A stretch of 64,000 bases of DNA from Symsagittifera roscoffensis (Eukaryota; Xenacoelomorpha; Acoela; Convolutidae): assembly GCF_963678635.1 (NCBI RefSeq), contig NC_087063.1:52655074-52719073 (forward strand), in the 5' to 3' direction. Positions 55,166 to 64,000 of this stretch are shown piece after piece. The first letter of the stretch is position 1; every line of letters starts with the position of its first letter. The position numbers and the translations under genes are program-made. The notes beneath the pieces were generated by a model. The model ran no database searches, had not been told where the DNA came from, and was given only the letters and a program-made list of their open reading frames with translations.

Positions 55166-55584
55166 TTCTTTTCAATTTTGAAAAAGATATTTTAATCCAG
55201 TTTACAGAGAACGTTCCAATTCAATTAAAAAAAAACAATCGAGTCGTCCTTTATCTCGTCTCAAATACTGAACCATCTCATCTCAGATACTGAAGAGTGC
55301 AATGATGATTTCTGAACCAACTGAACCATCTCATCTAAAACACTGACGAAGATTGTTTAACCAACTGAACCATAGCATCTCAAATACTGATGAGCGACTT
55401 AGCTGTCCCATTTCAAACATGACCTGCCATTTCAAACCCTGAAATGCAATGGCTTTCGAAGATTGTATTTCCCAATCCCAACAATCATATGATCATCCGA
55501 TAAAAATGAAGAAAGATTTGACATCCGCATAGTTAACCAATGTTTTAAGATTCGTTTGTGGATTCCGCTGACAAATGGATAAAA

Positions 55585-55860
55585 ATCCGCGCCGCGACTG
55601 ATTTTTCGACCACCCCGACTAATTTTTTGACCATACCACCGACTATTTTTTTTTACCGCCGCGACTAATTTTTCGACCATGCCGCGACTCATTTTTCGAA
55701 CACCGCGACTAATTTTTTCACCACCGCGACTACTTTTTCGACCAGTTCGACTAATTTTTCGACCTCCGCGACTTATTTCCCGACCAAGCCGCGACTAACT
55801 TTTCGACCATCGCGAACGAGAGACGATATTTCTAGAATTTGTCCACGACTTAAAACCCTG
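55585..55860. repeat. CGACTAATTTTT-family repeat, other arm
   Basis: Resembles the right half of the 12150-13205 palindrome (ACCGCGACTAATTTTTTCACC...), including its tail CGACTTAAAACCCTGTTCAG, found also at 13195. Confidence 0.65.
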
Positions 55861-57640
55861 TTCAGACTATGAATTTTCGGTCGCGAAATTATTGTTTCCG
55901 CGACCGACTAAGTCGAAAAGTTTGACGCGGATCTCGACTCGGGCTTTTCTTTGTTGTTTAGGAGCTCACGACCACTTATTATAATAGTAAAAACAACCCG
56001 CAATGGTCAATTCTGTCGACATAAAATTGAAATCACTGTTTTTCAACACATCGTTGCTCTTGGAAAAGTTAATGGCTTGTCTATGAAAATTTCATGCCAG
56101 GGTTTGATTTGGGCGCCTCCGTAGGTTCGTCTACTGAACTAATATCTGCCAGTACACAAAAAGCACCTATGTTTTCATCACATCGACATCGTTTTTTCAT
56201 GTCTGCCCATGCGCCAAAAAAATTCTTCTCGCTTTTCAACTTTGCTGAACATGCTTCAACTTCGCAGATATAGTTGAGGAATTCTTCCTATAGTCTTCGA
56301 ATGAATGGCCGCACTACTTTGGTTCTGTCTGTCTCCCCAATAAGTCGAAGAACTCGGGTTGACCTCCATAGACCGAAAATGCGTATGAATCAATTCCAAA
56401 AACTAATTCTATGAAAAATACTAGTCATACAAATTTCATAGATTTTTGCTAAAACGAAGTCATCGTATTTTCAAAGAACTTCTCTTCGGTGTATTCGGTG
56501 TATCGTCATAAACAAAAAAGCAACATTTTTGTCAACAAAAATGTTACTCGTACAATTTCCATATATGGACGTTATATGACTAGCATCTTGTTTAATGACG
56601 AAAGAAAAATTTTTTCTAAGTGGCATCGAAGTTCCTTGCTCCAATTTTTTTCCATTTTTTTTTTCAGTCGCAAAACGAACTCTTTGTACTCAGAAACATT
56701 TAAGAAAAAAAATTTTTTGTGCATAACTTGGTCCATAACGTATGCATAACGTAGATACACAAAAATTGACTTTCTCTCCGTATATCAAAATAACTTTTTC
56801 GCTCAAAAACCCCCATTTATTTTTAGTATTGCATGTTTTTGTGTGCCCTGATAAAGGCAAAATCAAATAAAATTCAATTTTTTTAAAATCATTTTTTAAA
56901 AATGTTTGCCAAATTTTGGACTTTCGTCATATGATTTTTTCAAATCAGGCCGTTTCCGAGCGTTGCAATCGCGCGACGGCCAATTGTTTGCTGACTCTGC
57001 TATTGATTAACCAAGGTCATTGGCACTCGTGTTCGGTTACAAACACAACCTAAAAACTTTCAGAAGCTAAAAAAATGAAATTTGTTTTGGTTTACGGAAG
57101 AATGCTAGTATACGTTTTCCACATATGAAAAATCAATAATCATAGGCCTTTCATGCAATTTTCCGTAATTATGTAATTGCATGAAAAGCATTTTTCCATC
57201 TATATCTTTAAAAATTGAATGATTATAGCATTTTTGGTCAACCAGGCAAACTTGCGGTATCGTCAGTCTTTTCGAGCGCCTAGTTCGCCATATATTTTAG
57301 TTTTTAAAACCAATCTTCTTTCGTACAGTCAGACAACACGATTGAGTGTTTGTATGACTCCTCAGGTTGGTTTAGTGAATTTTGTTCGAACACTTTACAG
57401 AATCTGGTCAGATGAATATAACTAAGAAAATTTTCCTCTCAAATAACAATCCACGGCTACAAAACCTTGGTTCTGGTGCCATTCCTGGCTTGTTTAAATG
57501 ATTTCAACATACATCCACTTAAATTGAAATTGATTCTTGATTTGTTCTTGTCTCTGCTTTTGGTTCTTGTCTTCGATTTCCTGATCTTCTGATGGTGACT
57601 TCTGTTTCTCCATCATTTAATCTGCGTCAATGTTGAGTTA
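55861..57640. other. AT-rich DNA without recognised gene
   Basis: Contains a GATCTCGACTCGGG remnant (55927) like the ends of the 10929-11834 element, and the 3' flank shared with Artemis copy 1 (56590-57060). The short ORFs at 56489-56749 and 57219-57425 have no supporting evidence. Confidence 0.4.
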
Positions 57641-57652
57641 AACTCTTTGGTC

Positions 57653-57726
57653 TAACTCATAGAGTAATTTCGGATAGGGTACACCGTCTGCTCGTCACGC
57701 TATCTTATTTTTGGCCGGATAGATTC
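57653..57726 (+). repeat. 74-bp direct repeat, left copy
   Basis: TAACTCATAGAGTAATTTCG through GGCCGGATAGATTC. Matches 58846-58919 with about three differences. Possibly the ends of a 1.27-kb element or pieces of an LTR. Confidence 0.7.
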
Positions 57727-58845
57727 TATGAAACCGTGATGGAAGTTTGCTTCGTGACTGATATAACTTTATAAAAAGATTTCAACGGATCAGATATTTA
57801 AAAAATATTGCTTTTAAGGCTTATTTAGCTTTTCACTCAGCATTTGTCCGAATGGTGTTTTAGGTTCTCACGCCGTGTCAAGTTCTTTTTTCAATTTTCC
57901 ACTTTAGTTTGTCAGTTCAGAACATCAAAAACCTTGACATCCAAAAAAAATCCTTCTTCTTTGTTGGGGGGGGGGGGGGGGGGTTGATCAGCGAAAAAGT
58001 TGTCTAACAAGCTCTGATTGAATGACAAAAAAAATTTAAAACAAGATTTAAATTTCAATTAGCGACGTAATTTTAAAGATATCTCATCTTTCACAAGCCA
58101 AAATTTCGTGAACGTATCTGGCATAAATGCTAAGAAAACGGCAAAAAATGTGAATAGATTGTTCGTTCATTTGCTCGTTAAAATGTAAAACGCAAGTTAT
58201 ATTTTCTGAGTGTAAGATGACATTTTTATTCTTCATTGTAACTACAGTTAAGGCTGGTGTAATTCTACGAATTTTTGGTTTATTTTTGTAAAAATTTTCG
58301 ACGAACATCACTGCAATCTGCAAAAAAAACAGCTCAAAATTATGTCATACGGTTTCTAACAAATCAAGCTACAGTTTTTAAGATACCATTTTTGTACTTT
58401 TGGTAATCTAAGACAACGTAACGCACACAATTATTCCATTATTTTTCTGAGGAAAATAAGCCGCTTTATTTCATTAAAAAAAAACATTTTAACTGCTCTA
58501 AGGCTCCTTTGCAGTCTTAGAGTCCTATCTTCATATATACCTACCACCAAATGATGCATTTTACGTTCAGGTAGTTACAAAAAACAATTTCCAGTAAATA
58601 CAAGATTCAAATAATCTAGAATTGCTAGTTTTTGAACCTCATATAAGTTCGCATCTACTCATCGTAAAATCCAAAACTTGAATTTCAAGCATTTCTTTTT
58701 GGAGATTAATATCAAACTGAACTGTACTTGATCATTTTTCAAACAAGTTCAGGTCAACTTATTCAAAAAACAAATAAAAACAGAAATTGAGATTTGACCT
58801 GTAATACAAAAAGCTTACAGCAGCTAATGAGTTAGGATCGATATT

Positions 58846-58919
58846 TAACTCATAGAGTAATTTCGGATAGGGTACACCGTCTGCTCGTCACGCTATCTCA
58901 TTTTCGGCCGGATAGATTC
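58846..58919 (+). repeat. 74-bp direct repeat, right copy
   Basis: Second copy of the repeat at 57653. The DNA between them is AT-rich with no ORF of note and a G-run of about 18 near 57966. Confidence 0.7.
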
Positions 58920-59390
58920 GTGCAACTTCTTAGTCTAACACCGATCATCCTAATCTTACTCTTATATCTACTAGTCTCAGGGTGTTTAACTAGTCTCTGC
59001 TAGGCTCAATAGATCTAGAGTATACTGGATTATTGCGATTGCTAGAAGGTCTCTTGGAGAGGTAACTAATTTCTAAGTTAAATTCAAATCTCTCTGGTGC
59101 TGAAATTACAAGTAATTTCAGCACTTACAAATAAGGAGGTTGTTAGTTAGATGGATCATGATTGGTTAATATTAAACATTTTATAGTGATAAAATATCCA
59201 ATTTATAAACAATAATAAAATGTAGTTTAGATCTGGTTCCACCCATCCGGGGTTTACAGAGTTTTGAATCATTTATCTTCTATCTGTAATGAAGGATGGA
59301 TGATGGTCGTTGGTATTTGGCGAGCATCATTTCTTGTTTTGTTCTTGGAGAAGAAAGCTCCAGAAAGCTGGAGTCGTCGACAGGAAGTTG

Positions 59391-59669
59391 TTAGTTTGTT
59401 TGTTCGACGATGGCTGCGACCGCCGGTGAAATCAATCTGATTTCAAAATGGTTTGCTATGATTGTTTGTTCTGCTTGGGTGGAGAACTGATTGAGTATCA
59501 CTCTTGTCTGGGAATGGCGTGAAGATCGTGTTTGGAGGGAATGCCTTGTAACTCGGATCTGTACGTATACTTGAACATCGAGGTGGTCATTGGTCTGATT
59601 CAATGAAGTCCTTTTCTGCGAAGTCAAGTCGTACTCTAAATCTTTTTGAGTCGTGATTGTTGGCGGCAT
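59391..59669 (-). CDS. Thr/Gln/Ser-rich ORF, uncertain
   Basis: 92 codons from the ATG at 59667-59669. Polar, rich in Gln, Thr and Arg, no domain. It lies at the 3' side of the minus-strand ORF cluster. May be retroelement-derived or chance. Confidence 0.2.
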   Translation of the reverse strand: MPPTITTQKDLEYDLTSQKRTSLNQTNDHLDVQVYVQIRVTRHSLQTRSSRHSQTRVILNQFSTQAEQTIIANHFEIRLISPAVAAIVEQTN

Positions 59670-59699
59670 GTCGGTTGTGTTTAGCCATTCTGTAGGTTG

Positions 59700-60840
59700 A
59701 GTGTGATGGGGTCGTCTAGTCTTTGGATGCTCGTCTTTGTGGATGTGTGTAACCTATGTACTGCATATTATGATTTACATTTTATAAAATTTTATTAATT
59801 TAGTTTTTTAGTTATGATTTTGGTTAATTGCTTTCGCAGAAGCGTTTTGGTTTTAGTTCAGTTATTTTTAAGAGTTACTCACCCTTGAGTACCTCTCGTC
59901 AAAAATATAATGTGGTCACAAAGCGTGGATGTAGCACGGTGGGTTAGGCCGGCTATAGAGCATGCTCAGGACGTCCTCTCTGGTGGGTTAGGCCAGGAGT
60001 GGGAGTATGATTTCATGCTGGTTTTTTAAGGGGTCCTGTTTTGTGCTAACGTTTTTATGTTATATTATTTCTGTTTTATGTTACTTTGGTTGTATGCTTT
60101 TTTCAAAAATCGAATTGTTTTTGTTTTGGGTCTGTCTTGCGACTTTTTGGTGTTTTTTTATTTCTTTTTTAGATTTGGTAATAGTCTTCAAAAGAAAAAA
60201 TTATCCAGTTTTAAGCTGGTTTAATCCGGTTTGGGTACCGTATGTTTTCTTTTCTTAGTCATGCTGTTAATTTATGGTTTATGGTGTTTAGTGAGCTGCA
60301 TTGGTTAGTTTGGGTTATTATATAATTTTATTCCAACCGGATTAAAGCAAAGTTGGAAACTTGTTATAGCTTATTTGATTTATTGTTAGTAAAAACTTAA
60401 AACTTGAAATCATTATTTTAAACAATTCTTCGTGGGCAAGCTGTGCGATTGTGGATAGAATTCTTATGCGGTTGAGTAGAAGATATAGAAAAGGTTATTA
60501 CTGCTTTCTTCTCTGTATAAGTTTACTACTTTAAATTTGAATTTTACTGCTTTGTGGGGGTCTGAAATTATAAATTGATTTTCATCGTTTTTAATTTTAC
60601 TTCATTTAAGGAAATGAATAATAGATTAATTTACAAACTTTGAAATTGAATTTTACTGCATTTTTAGTGCTGTAGGTTTAATTGAGTTTATTATGTATAA
60701 AAAAGTTTGTATTTTTATTTTTTTTTCTTGTTTGTAGTTGATCGTGGTGTAAAGACTAAAGAAAAATATAAACTATTTTTAAAGAATGGTTAGATTTTTA
60801 TTTTGAAATAGTTAGTTTTAAATTATTAAATTCATACCTA
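59700..60840. other. T/G-rich stretch without a supported gene
   Basis: The plus strand is strongly T/G-rich. The hydrophobic plus-strand ORF at 60007-60258 (many Phe, Leu, Cys) is what such composition produces by chance. A GTGGGTTAGGCC phrase is duplicated at 59938 and 59982. Confidence 0.4.
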
Positions 60841-60842
60841 CC

Positions 60843-61169
60843 TTAGTCGTCGGGGAAGAAGCCATGAGGGAGAACATCGTGAATAGCATCTGATGTGGTT
60901 AGTAATTTTGCTAGTATGCGTATTATGTTTTTAGTTTGTAGCAGTGGCCAAAGCAGTTGAAGTCCTTTTATGGTTTTTAGTTCTTCGGTGCCTTCTGCAA
61001 AATCGTGAGGTGTGTTCTGAATTAGGTTGTAAATTTTGTGATTGCATTTATTGTTGGGGATGAATTCTAAAATGGGTACTTCTATGGGTTGAATATATTC
61101 ATGCGGGACTGTTAGAGTTCGGGATTTTTCTTCGTTGAAGGTCTTGGTGAGGGGACAGAACATATACAT
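60843..61169 (-). CDS. Minus-strand ORF, retroelement-like cluster
   Basis: 108 codons beginning MYMFCPLTKTFNEEKSR. Contains IQPIEVPILEFIPNNKCNHK and a Leu-rich helical end. The minus strand is A/C-rich through this whole cluster, a bias common in LTR retroelements. The overlapping minus frame at 61112-61396 suggests more sequence upstream. No domain recognised. Confidence 0.3.
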   Translation of the reverse strand: MYMFCPLTKTFNEEKSRTLTVPHEYIQPIEVPILEFIPNNKCNHKIYNLIQNTPHDFAEGTEELKTIKGLQLLWPLLQTKNIIRILAKLLTTSDAIHDVLPHGFFPDD

Positions 61170-61526
61170 CTGGTTGATTGGGTCATAATTCCGGAGGATG
61201 CCTTGAAGGTTAATATCTTTAAAAAAAATGTGAAGTTTAGGGAAAACGGTGAAGTGTATTTAAAATTGATGAATTGAAATCTGTGGTGGGGATGTCGTGA
61301 TGGTGTGTGTAAATGAAAATGATTCTGGATAAAACGATAATAAGTGTAAGTGTGTGTTTGTTTAGTTCTCAACATGATATCGTGTGAATAGTGCAAATCA
61401 CGTTGTTTTGGTGTAATTAAATGAAAGGATAGTGAAAATGTTTGAAATTTTTCGTAAAATGATTCGTATGCTTGAATGTCGGTTAATGCCTCTAAAATAA
61501 TGTAGTCATGCTTTTTATCTAGTATG

Positions 61527-62222
61527 TTATGTGTGAAAAAGTAGGTGGTTTTGATGAAAAATTTTATCTGTTAATTGTGGGTTTGCAAATTGATCATCGT
61601 TAAGAAAATGATCTTGATTAGATCTGATGATGTTGTAATCATAATTTTCAATTGAATGTTCGTTAGCGCGTGATGCAATGAAGGTTTTCAGTAATTTTTT
61701 AAATCCTATGTATGCAAATTGTCGGGATGATAGTGACGTGGTTAGTCTAAATAATTCGTTCATATTTCTCTCAATATCTTTTGTGGTGTTAAAGAGTGGT
61801 AGCGTAAGGGGGTTAGTAAAGTTGTAATAAGCTGTCCAATGAAATGTGGGTATTAACACATGTTCATCTATAAAATGATGTGGTTTAGGGTTAGGATTGG
61901 ATTGATTTAATGTATATTCGGGAAACAAAGGTAGGGTGATTTGAAAATTAGTTGTAGTATTGATGTGGTCTGGATGGTTAACGTATTCTCGGGCGGTTCC
62001 GGGTTTGGATGGGAACGGGTGATTTAGGAATTTACGTTTAAAGGTTCTATAGGCTCGTTTAGTACTAGTGGATGTTTCTGTTGATGCGGATGATTGAGCT
62101 AGTGATGGAGTATAATCTGAATTGGTGTAGGCGTTGGTGGATTTGATGATGTTATTGTTGATGATAGGTGGTGAATAGTGAGAGTGTGGGGAGATGGTAA
62201 CTGTTGTTGGAGTGTTATAAAA
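61527..62222 (-). CDS. Minus-strand ORF of about 230 codons, unknown
   Basis: The frame is open from about 62222 to TAA at 61527, though the first ATG is at 61928. The N-terminal 90 residues are Ser/Thr/Asn/Pro-rich with a basic patch (STKRAYRTFKRKFLNHPFPS). The C-terminal half is helical (TTKDIERNMNELFRLTTSLS). A stop at its 5' end and continuing coding in another frame (SEELDNFITLQQQL) suggest a frameshifted junction with the next ORF. Confidence 0.35.
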   Translation of the reverse strand, partial: FYNTPTTVTISPHSHYSPPIINNNIIKSTNAYTNSDYTPSLAQSSASTETSTSTKRAYRTFKRKFLNHPFPSKPGTAREYVNHPDHINTTTNFQITLPLFPEYTLNQSNPNPKPHHFIDEHVLIPTFHWTAYYNFTNPLTLPLFNTTKDIERNMNELFRLTTSLSSRQFAYIGFKKLLKTFIASRANEHSIENYDYNIIRSNQDHFLNDDQFANPQLTDKIFHQNHLLFHT

Positions 62223-62272
62223 TTATCTAATTCTTCAGAAATTTGAATATTATCTGGGGAATTGTTGATTGA

Positions 62273-62617
62273 TCATTCATATATAAACGGGGAGTAGGTT
62301 GGGGTTACTTGAGAAGGAGTGGAGGGGGATGTACATTGGTTTTGAGGTTGAATAGGACAAAAGGGGGGTTTTGAGAAGGTTGAAGAGTTGGTTTGATTAT
62401 AGGTAGAAGGGGATGGTTCGGAATCTGCGAACACATCGGGAGTTTCTACATCGGAGTTATTAATATGGGATATTGTCTGAAAAACTGTGATGTCTGTGTT
62501 AGTATCAGAATTCATGCCTGATGATGTATTAGTTTGTGGTGAATCAGGTGGCGGAAAAGCAAAAAGTGGGATTTTGGAGGTTGGCAGGATGGGAGTTTGA
62601 TCGAAGGAGTGATCCAA
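62273..62617 (-). CDS. Ser/Thr/Pro-rich minus-strand ORF
   Basis: 114 codons, low complexity, polar, ending FIYE-TGA. Coding-like sequence continues in the same frame past the TGA (SINNSPDNIQISEELDNFIT), so the stop may be a nonsense change in a longer protein. Confidence 0.3.
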   Translation of the reverse strand: MDHSFDQTPILPTSKIPLFAFPPPDSPQTNTSSGMNSDTNTDITVFQTISHINNSDVETPDVFADSEPSPSTYNQTNSSTFSKPPFCPIQPQNQCTSPSTPSQVTPTYSPFIYE

Positions 62618-62626
62618 TTTGTCTGC

Positions 62627-63360
62627 TCATCGTGGGCTGAAAAAATGATTTTTTTGAGACTGAAAAGTGGTGGTAAGGGGCTGTTCAATGATTTGTTCAG
62701 ATGTGTCGTCATTTTGGGGGTGTTGTGTTACTATATGTTGAATGGGGCTTTGCATGAGGCTTGGTCTTAAAATTGGACGGTTTGTGATTGCTAACTTTCT
62801 AAAATTTCGTGAAACTAATGATAATGGATGGTTATGATGTAGATTTGGTAAATGTGGTGCTGTACGCAATGTATTTGTATTATTGTTTGATTCGTCGTAT
62901 GTGTTCGGGTTTGTTGATAACTTCGTATTGTATTCTTTGATTTGTGCATCCAAATGTTTTTTATTCATTGGTGAAGAAAATATTCCAAAAAACCCTGCAA
63001 AGAATATGCGTGCTACGCTTGCTTGTCGGTTTACTAGTGTGTGTATTGCGCATGTGTTATAGATTCCTTTTATTAATAAGAAAAGAAATCCAACAAAGTT
63101 AAACATAGCGTATAAGATAGTCAATCTTTCTAAGATGTAAAATAGCCATCCTATAAAGGCAAGGATTTCGTTTTTTAAGGTTACGAAACTAAAAAAAATA
63201 TTGGTGAGATATCTTGTGGTCTAGATTTTTCGCCGCTTAAATTTATGTAGTCCTTAATATCTTTAAAATATCCGCTGTAGTCTTGTGTATAGATGTCTGA
63301 AAATCCTGCGGTTTCTGCAAGTTTTCTTAAATTTTGATCTATCGATTGTCGTTGTATACG
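62627..63360 (-). pseudogene. Envelope-like membrane protein C-terminus, retroelement candidate
   Basis: ORF 62627-63124 starts in a hydrophobic membrane segment of about 25 residues, then basic-amphipathic sequence (VNRQASVARIFFAGFFGIFS) and a long polar tail rich in Asn, Pro and Gln. Upstream (to 63360) coding-like sequence continues with a frameshift near 63190. An ectodomain-like end, a long membrane anchor and a cytoplasmic tail fit the envelope protein of an LTR retroelement or integrated virus-like element of invertebrates. No fusion peptide or receptor-binding part is visible, and the family is not identified. Broken and incomplete. Confidence 0.3.
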
Positions 63361-63502
63361 TTCAGATCAATCCACAAATGAAACAAAATCAAAACGTCAA
63401 TTAAAAAAAATCAATAAACAATCCAACAGCAAAACGCAAATCCTCAAATATCTAACACTCTAGAACCAAAAAATATTTCAAAAAGAAAGAAATAATAGAA
63501 AA

Positions 63503-63655
63503 ATGACAGAAAAATCTTACCACAAGATCAACAACCAGAAACCTGAACATAGAGAATCATCACGACTTAGAAGTCAACCACGAAAAAACTACAAGACATT
63601 CATCCCACAATCTAAAATACTAAAGAAAGTTGAATTTCAAAATTTCAAACTTTAA
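63503..63655 (+). CDS. Short basic plus-strand ORF, possible retroelement polyprotein tail
   Basis: 50 codons from ATG to TAA. Rich in Lys, Arg, Gln and Asn (RESSRLRSQPRKNYKTFIPQ). Basic R-S-S-R-L-R-x-x-P-R-x-N-Y tails are typical of retroelement pol C-termini, but this is an impression only. The preceding stretch (63371-63463) is also open and Lys-rich. Confidence 0.2.
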   Translation: MTEKSYHKINNQKPEHRESSRLRSQPRKNYKTFIPQSKILKKVEFQNFKL

Positions 63656-64000
63656 TTTTGATTAACGTCAATATTCTTTTTAATCACTTTGAACTTTCAC
63701 ATTTCCGTAATAACATGCTGAAGACACACTCAATATTTTCTTGTTAAAATTCAGCTAACAGAATCCATTCAAATTTGTCACCTTATTATCTCTAACACAA
63801 ACTCATTAGCCAACAGATATCAATCTCCAGGCATATCTATAACTATAACTTTACGACCTCCAGATCAAAAGTAAGCAACTTGCTAAAACTTGACAACTAA
63901 AATAAACACTACTTCAATATTACAACCCTCCCCTATCAAATACTGCAAAAATCAACAATATTTTCCCAATTCAGACCTCAAAAACCCTCCAACCAAAAAT
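63656..64000. other. A/C-rich window end
   Basis: No gene. The plus strand is A/C-rich, opposite to the T/G-rich strand left of 63360. Confidence 0.4.

Larger units (their letters stand above)
52680..57060. repeat. Artemis-bearing tandem duplication, copy 2
   Basis: Second copy, offset 3619 bp at the start codon and about 4370 bp at the 3' flank (GGCATCGAA...CTTGCTCCAATTTTT). Confidence 0.85.

Noticed and set aside
60007-60258. Hydrophobic plus-strand ORF that could be a membrane protein
   Set aside because: The T/G-rich strand gives Phe/Leu/Cys/Trp runs by chance. There is no start context, splice signal or homology, and neighbouring genes are on the other strand.

Overview
This is nuclear DNA from an invertebrate animal. 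It is AT-rich, gene-poor, and full of short introns (GTAAGT-type donors, weak AT-rich acceptors ending TAG/CAG/AAG), tandem segmental duplications, minisatellites and mobile-element remnants. I cannot fix the phylum from sequence alone. No bacterial operon, rRNA or CRISPR is visible. Coding segments are mostly single exons or decayed copies, so most calls are fragments or pseudogenes.

Layout. (1) 1-10.1 kb: a broken gypsy-type gag on the minus strand, then a three-unit tandem array (about 3.3 kb each) holding two hAT-like non-autonomous elements and a palindromic MITE. (2) 10.1-14.0 kb: a terminal-inverted-repeat element built of GAGCGGTTT motifs, a tRNA-Arg-like fragment, poly-G runs, a mirrored CGACTAATTTTT array and two further minisatellites. 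(3) 14.5-15.9 kb: two minus-strand coding-like segments of unknown function. (4) 16.4-29.5 kb: two direct copies of a 6.6-kb block. Each carries an unknown plus-strand multi-exon gene, several tiny ORFs that look like secreted peptides, and the 3' end of a minus-strand gene with a possible BRCT-like segment. (5) 29.5-33 kb: the rest of that minus-strand gene, with an internal 1.1-kb duplication. (6) 33-47.3 kb: three tandem copies of a gene with a JmjC domain of the KDM2/KDM7 (PHF) type, each preceded by a tRNA-like sequence, followed by exons of an acidic protein. (7) 47.5-57 kb: mirrored TATGCC/CACACAG minisatellite arrays and two copies of an Artemis (DCLRE1C/SNM1C)-like nuclease pseudogene. 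(8) 57.6-64 kb: a minus-strand ORF cluster with an envelope-like membrane segment, probably a decayed retroelement, ending at a sharp strand-composition switch near 63.36 kb.

The common theme is repeated local duplication of genes that were already decaying or decayed differently afterwards. Both Artemis copies share the same in-frame TGA. The three JmjC copies have lost different iron ligands, so no copy keeps a full catalytic centre. The most intriguing possibly live items are the six small signal-peptide-like ORFs between 19.8 and 27.6 kb.
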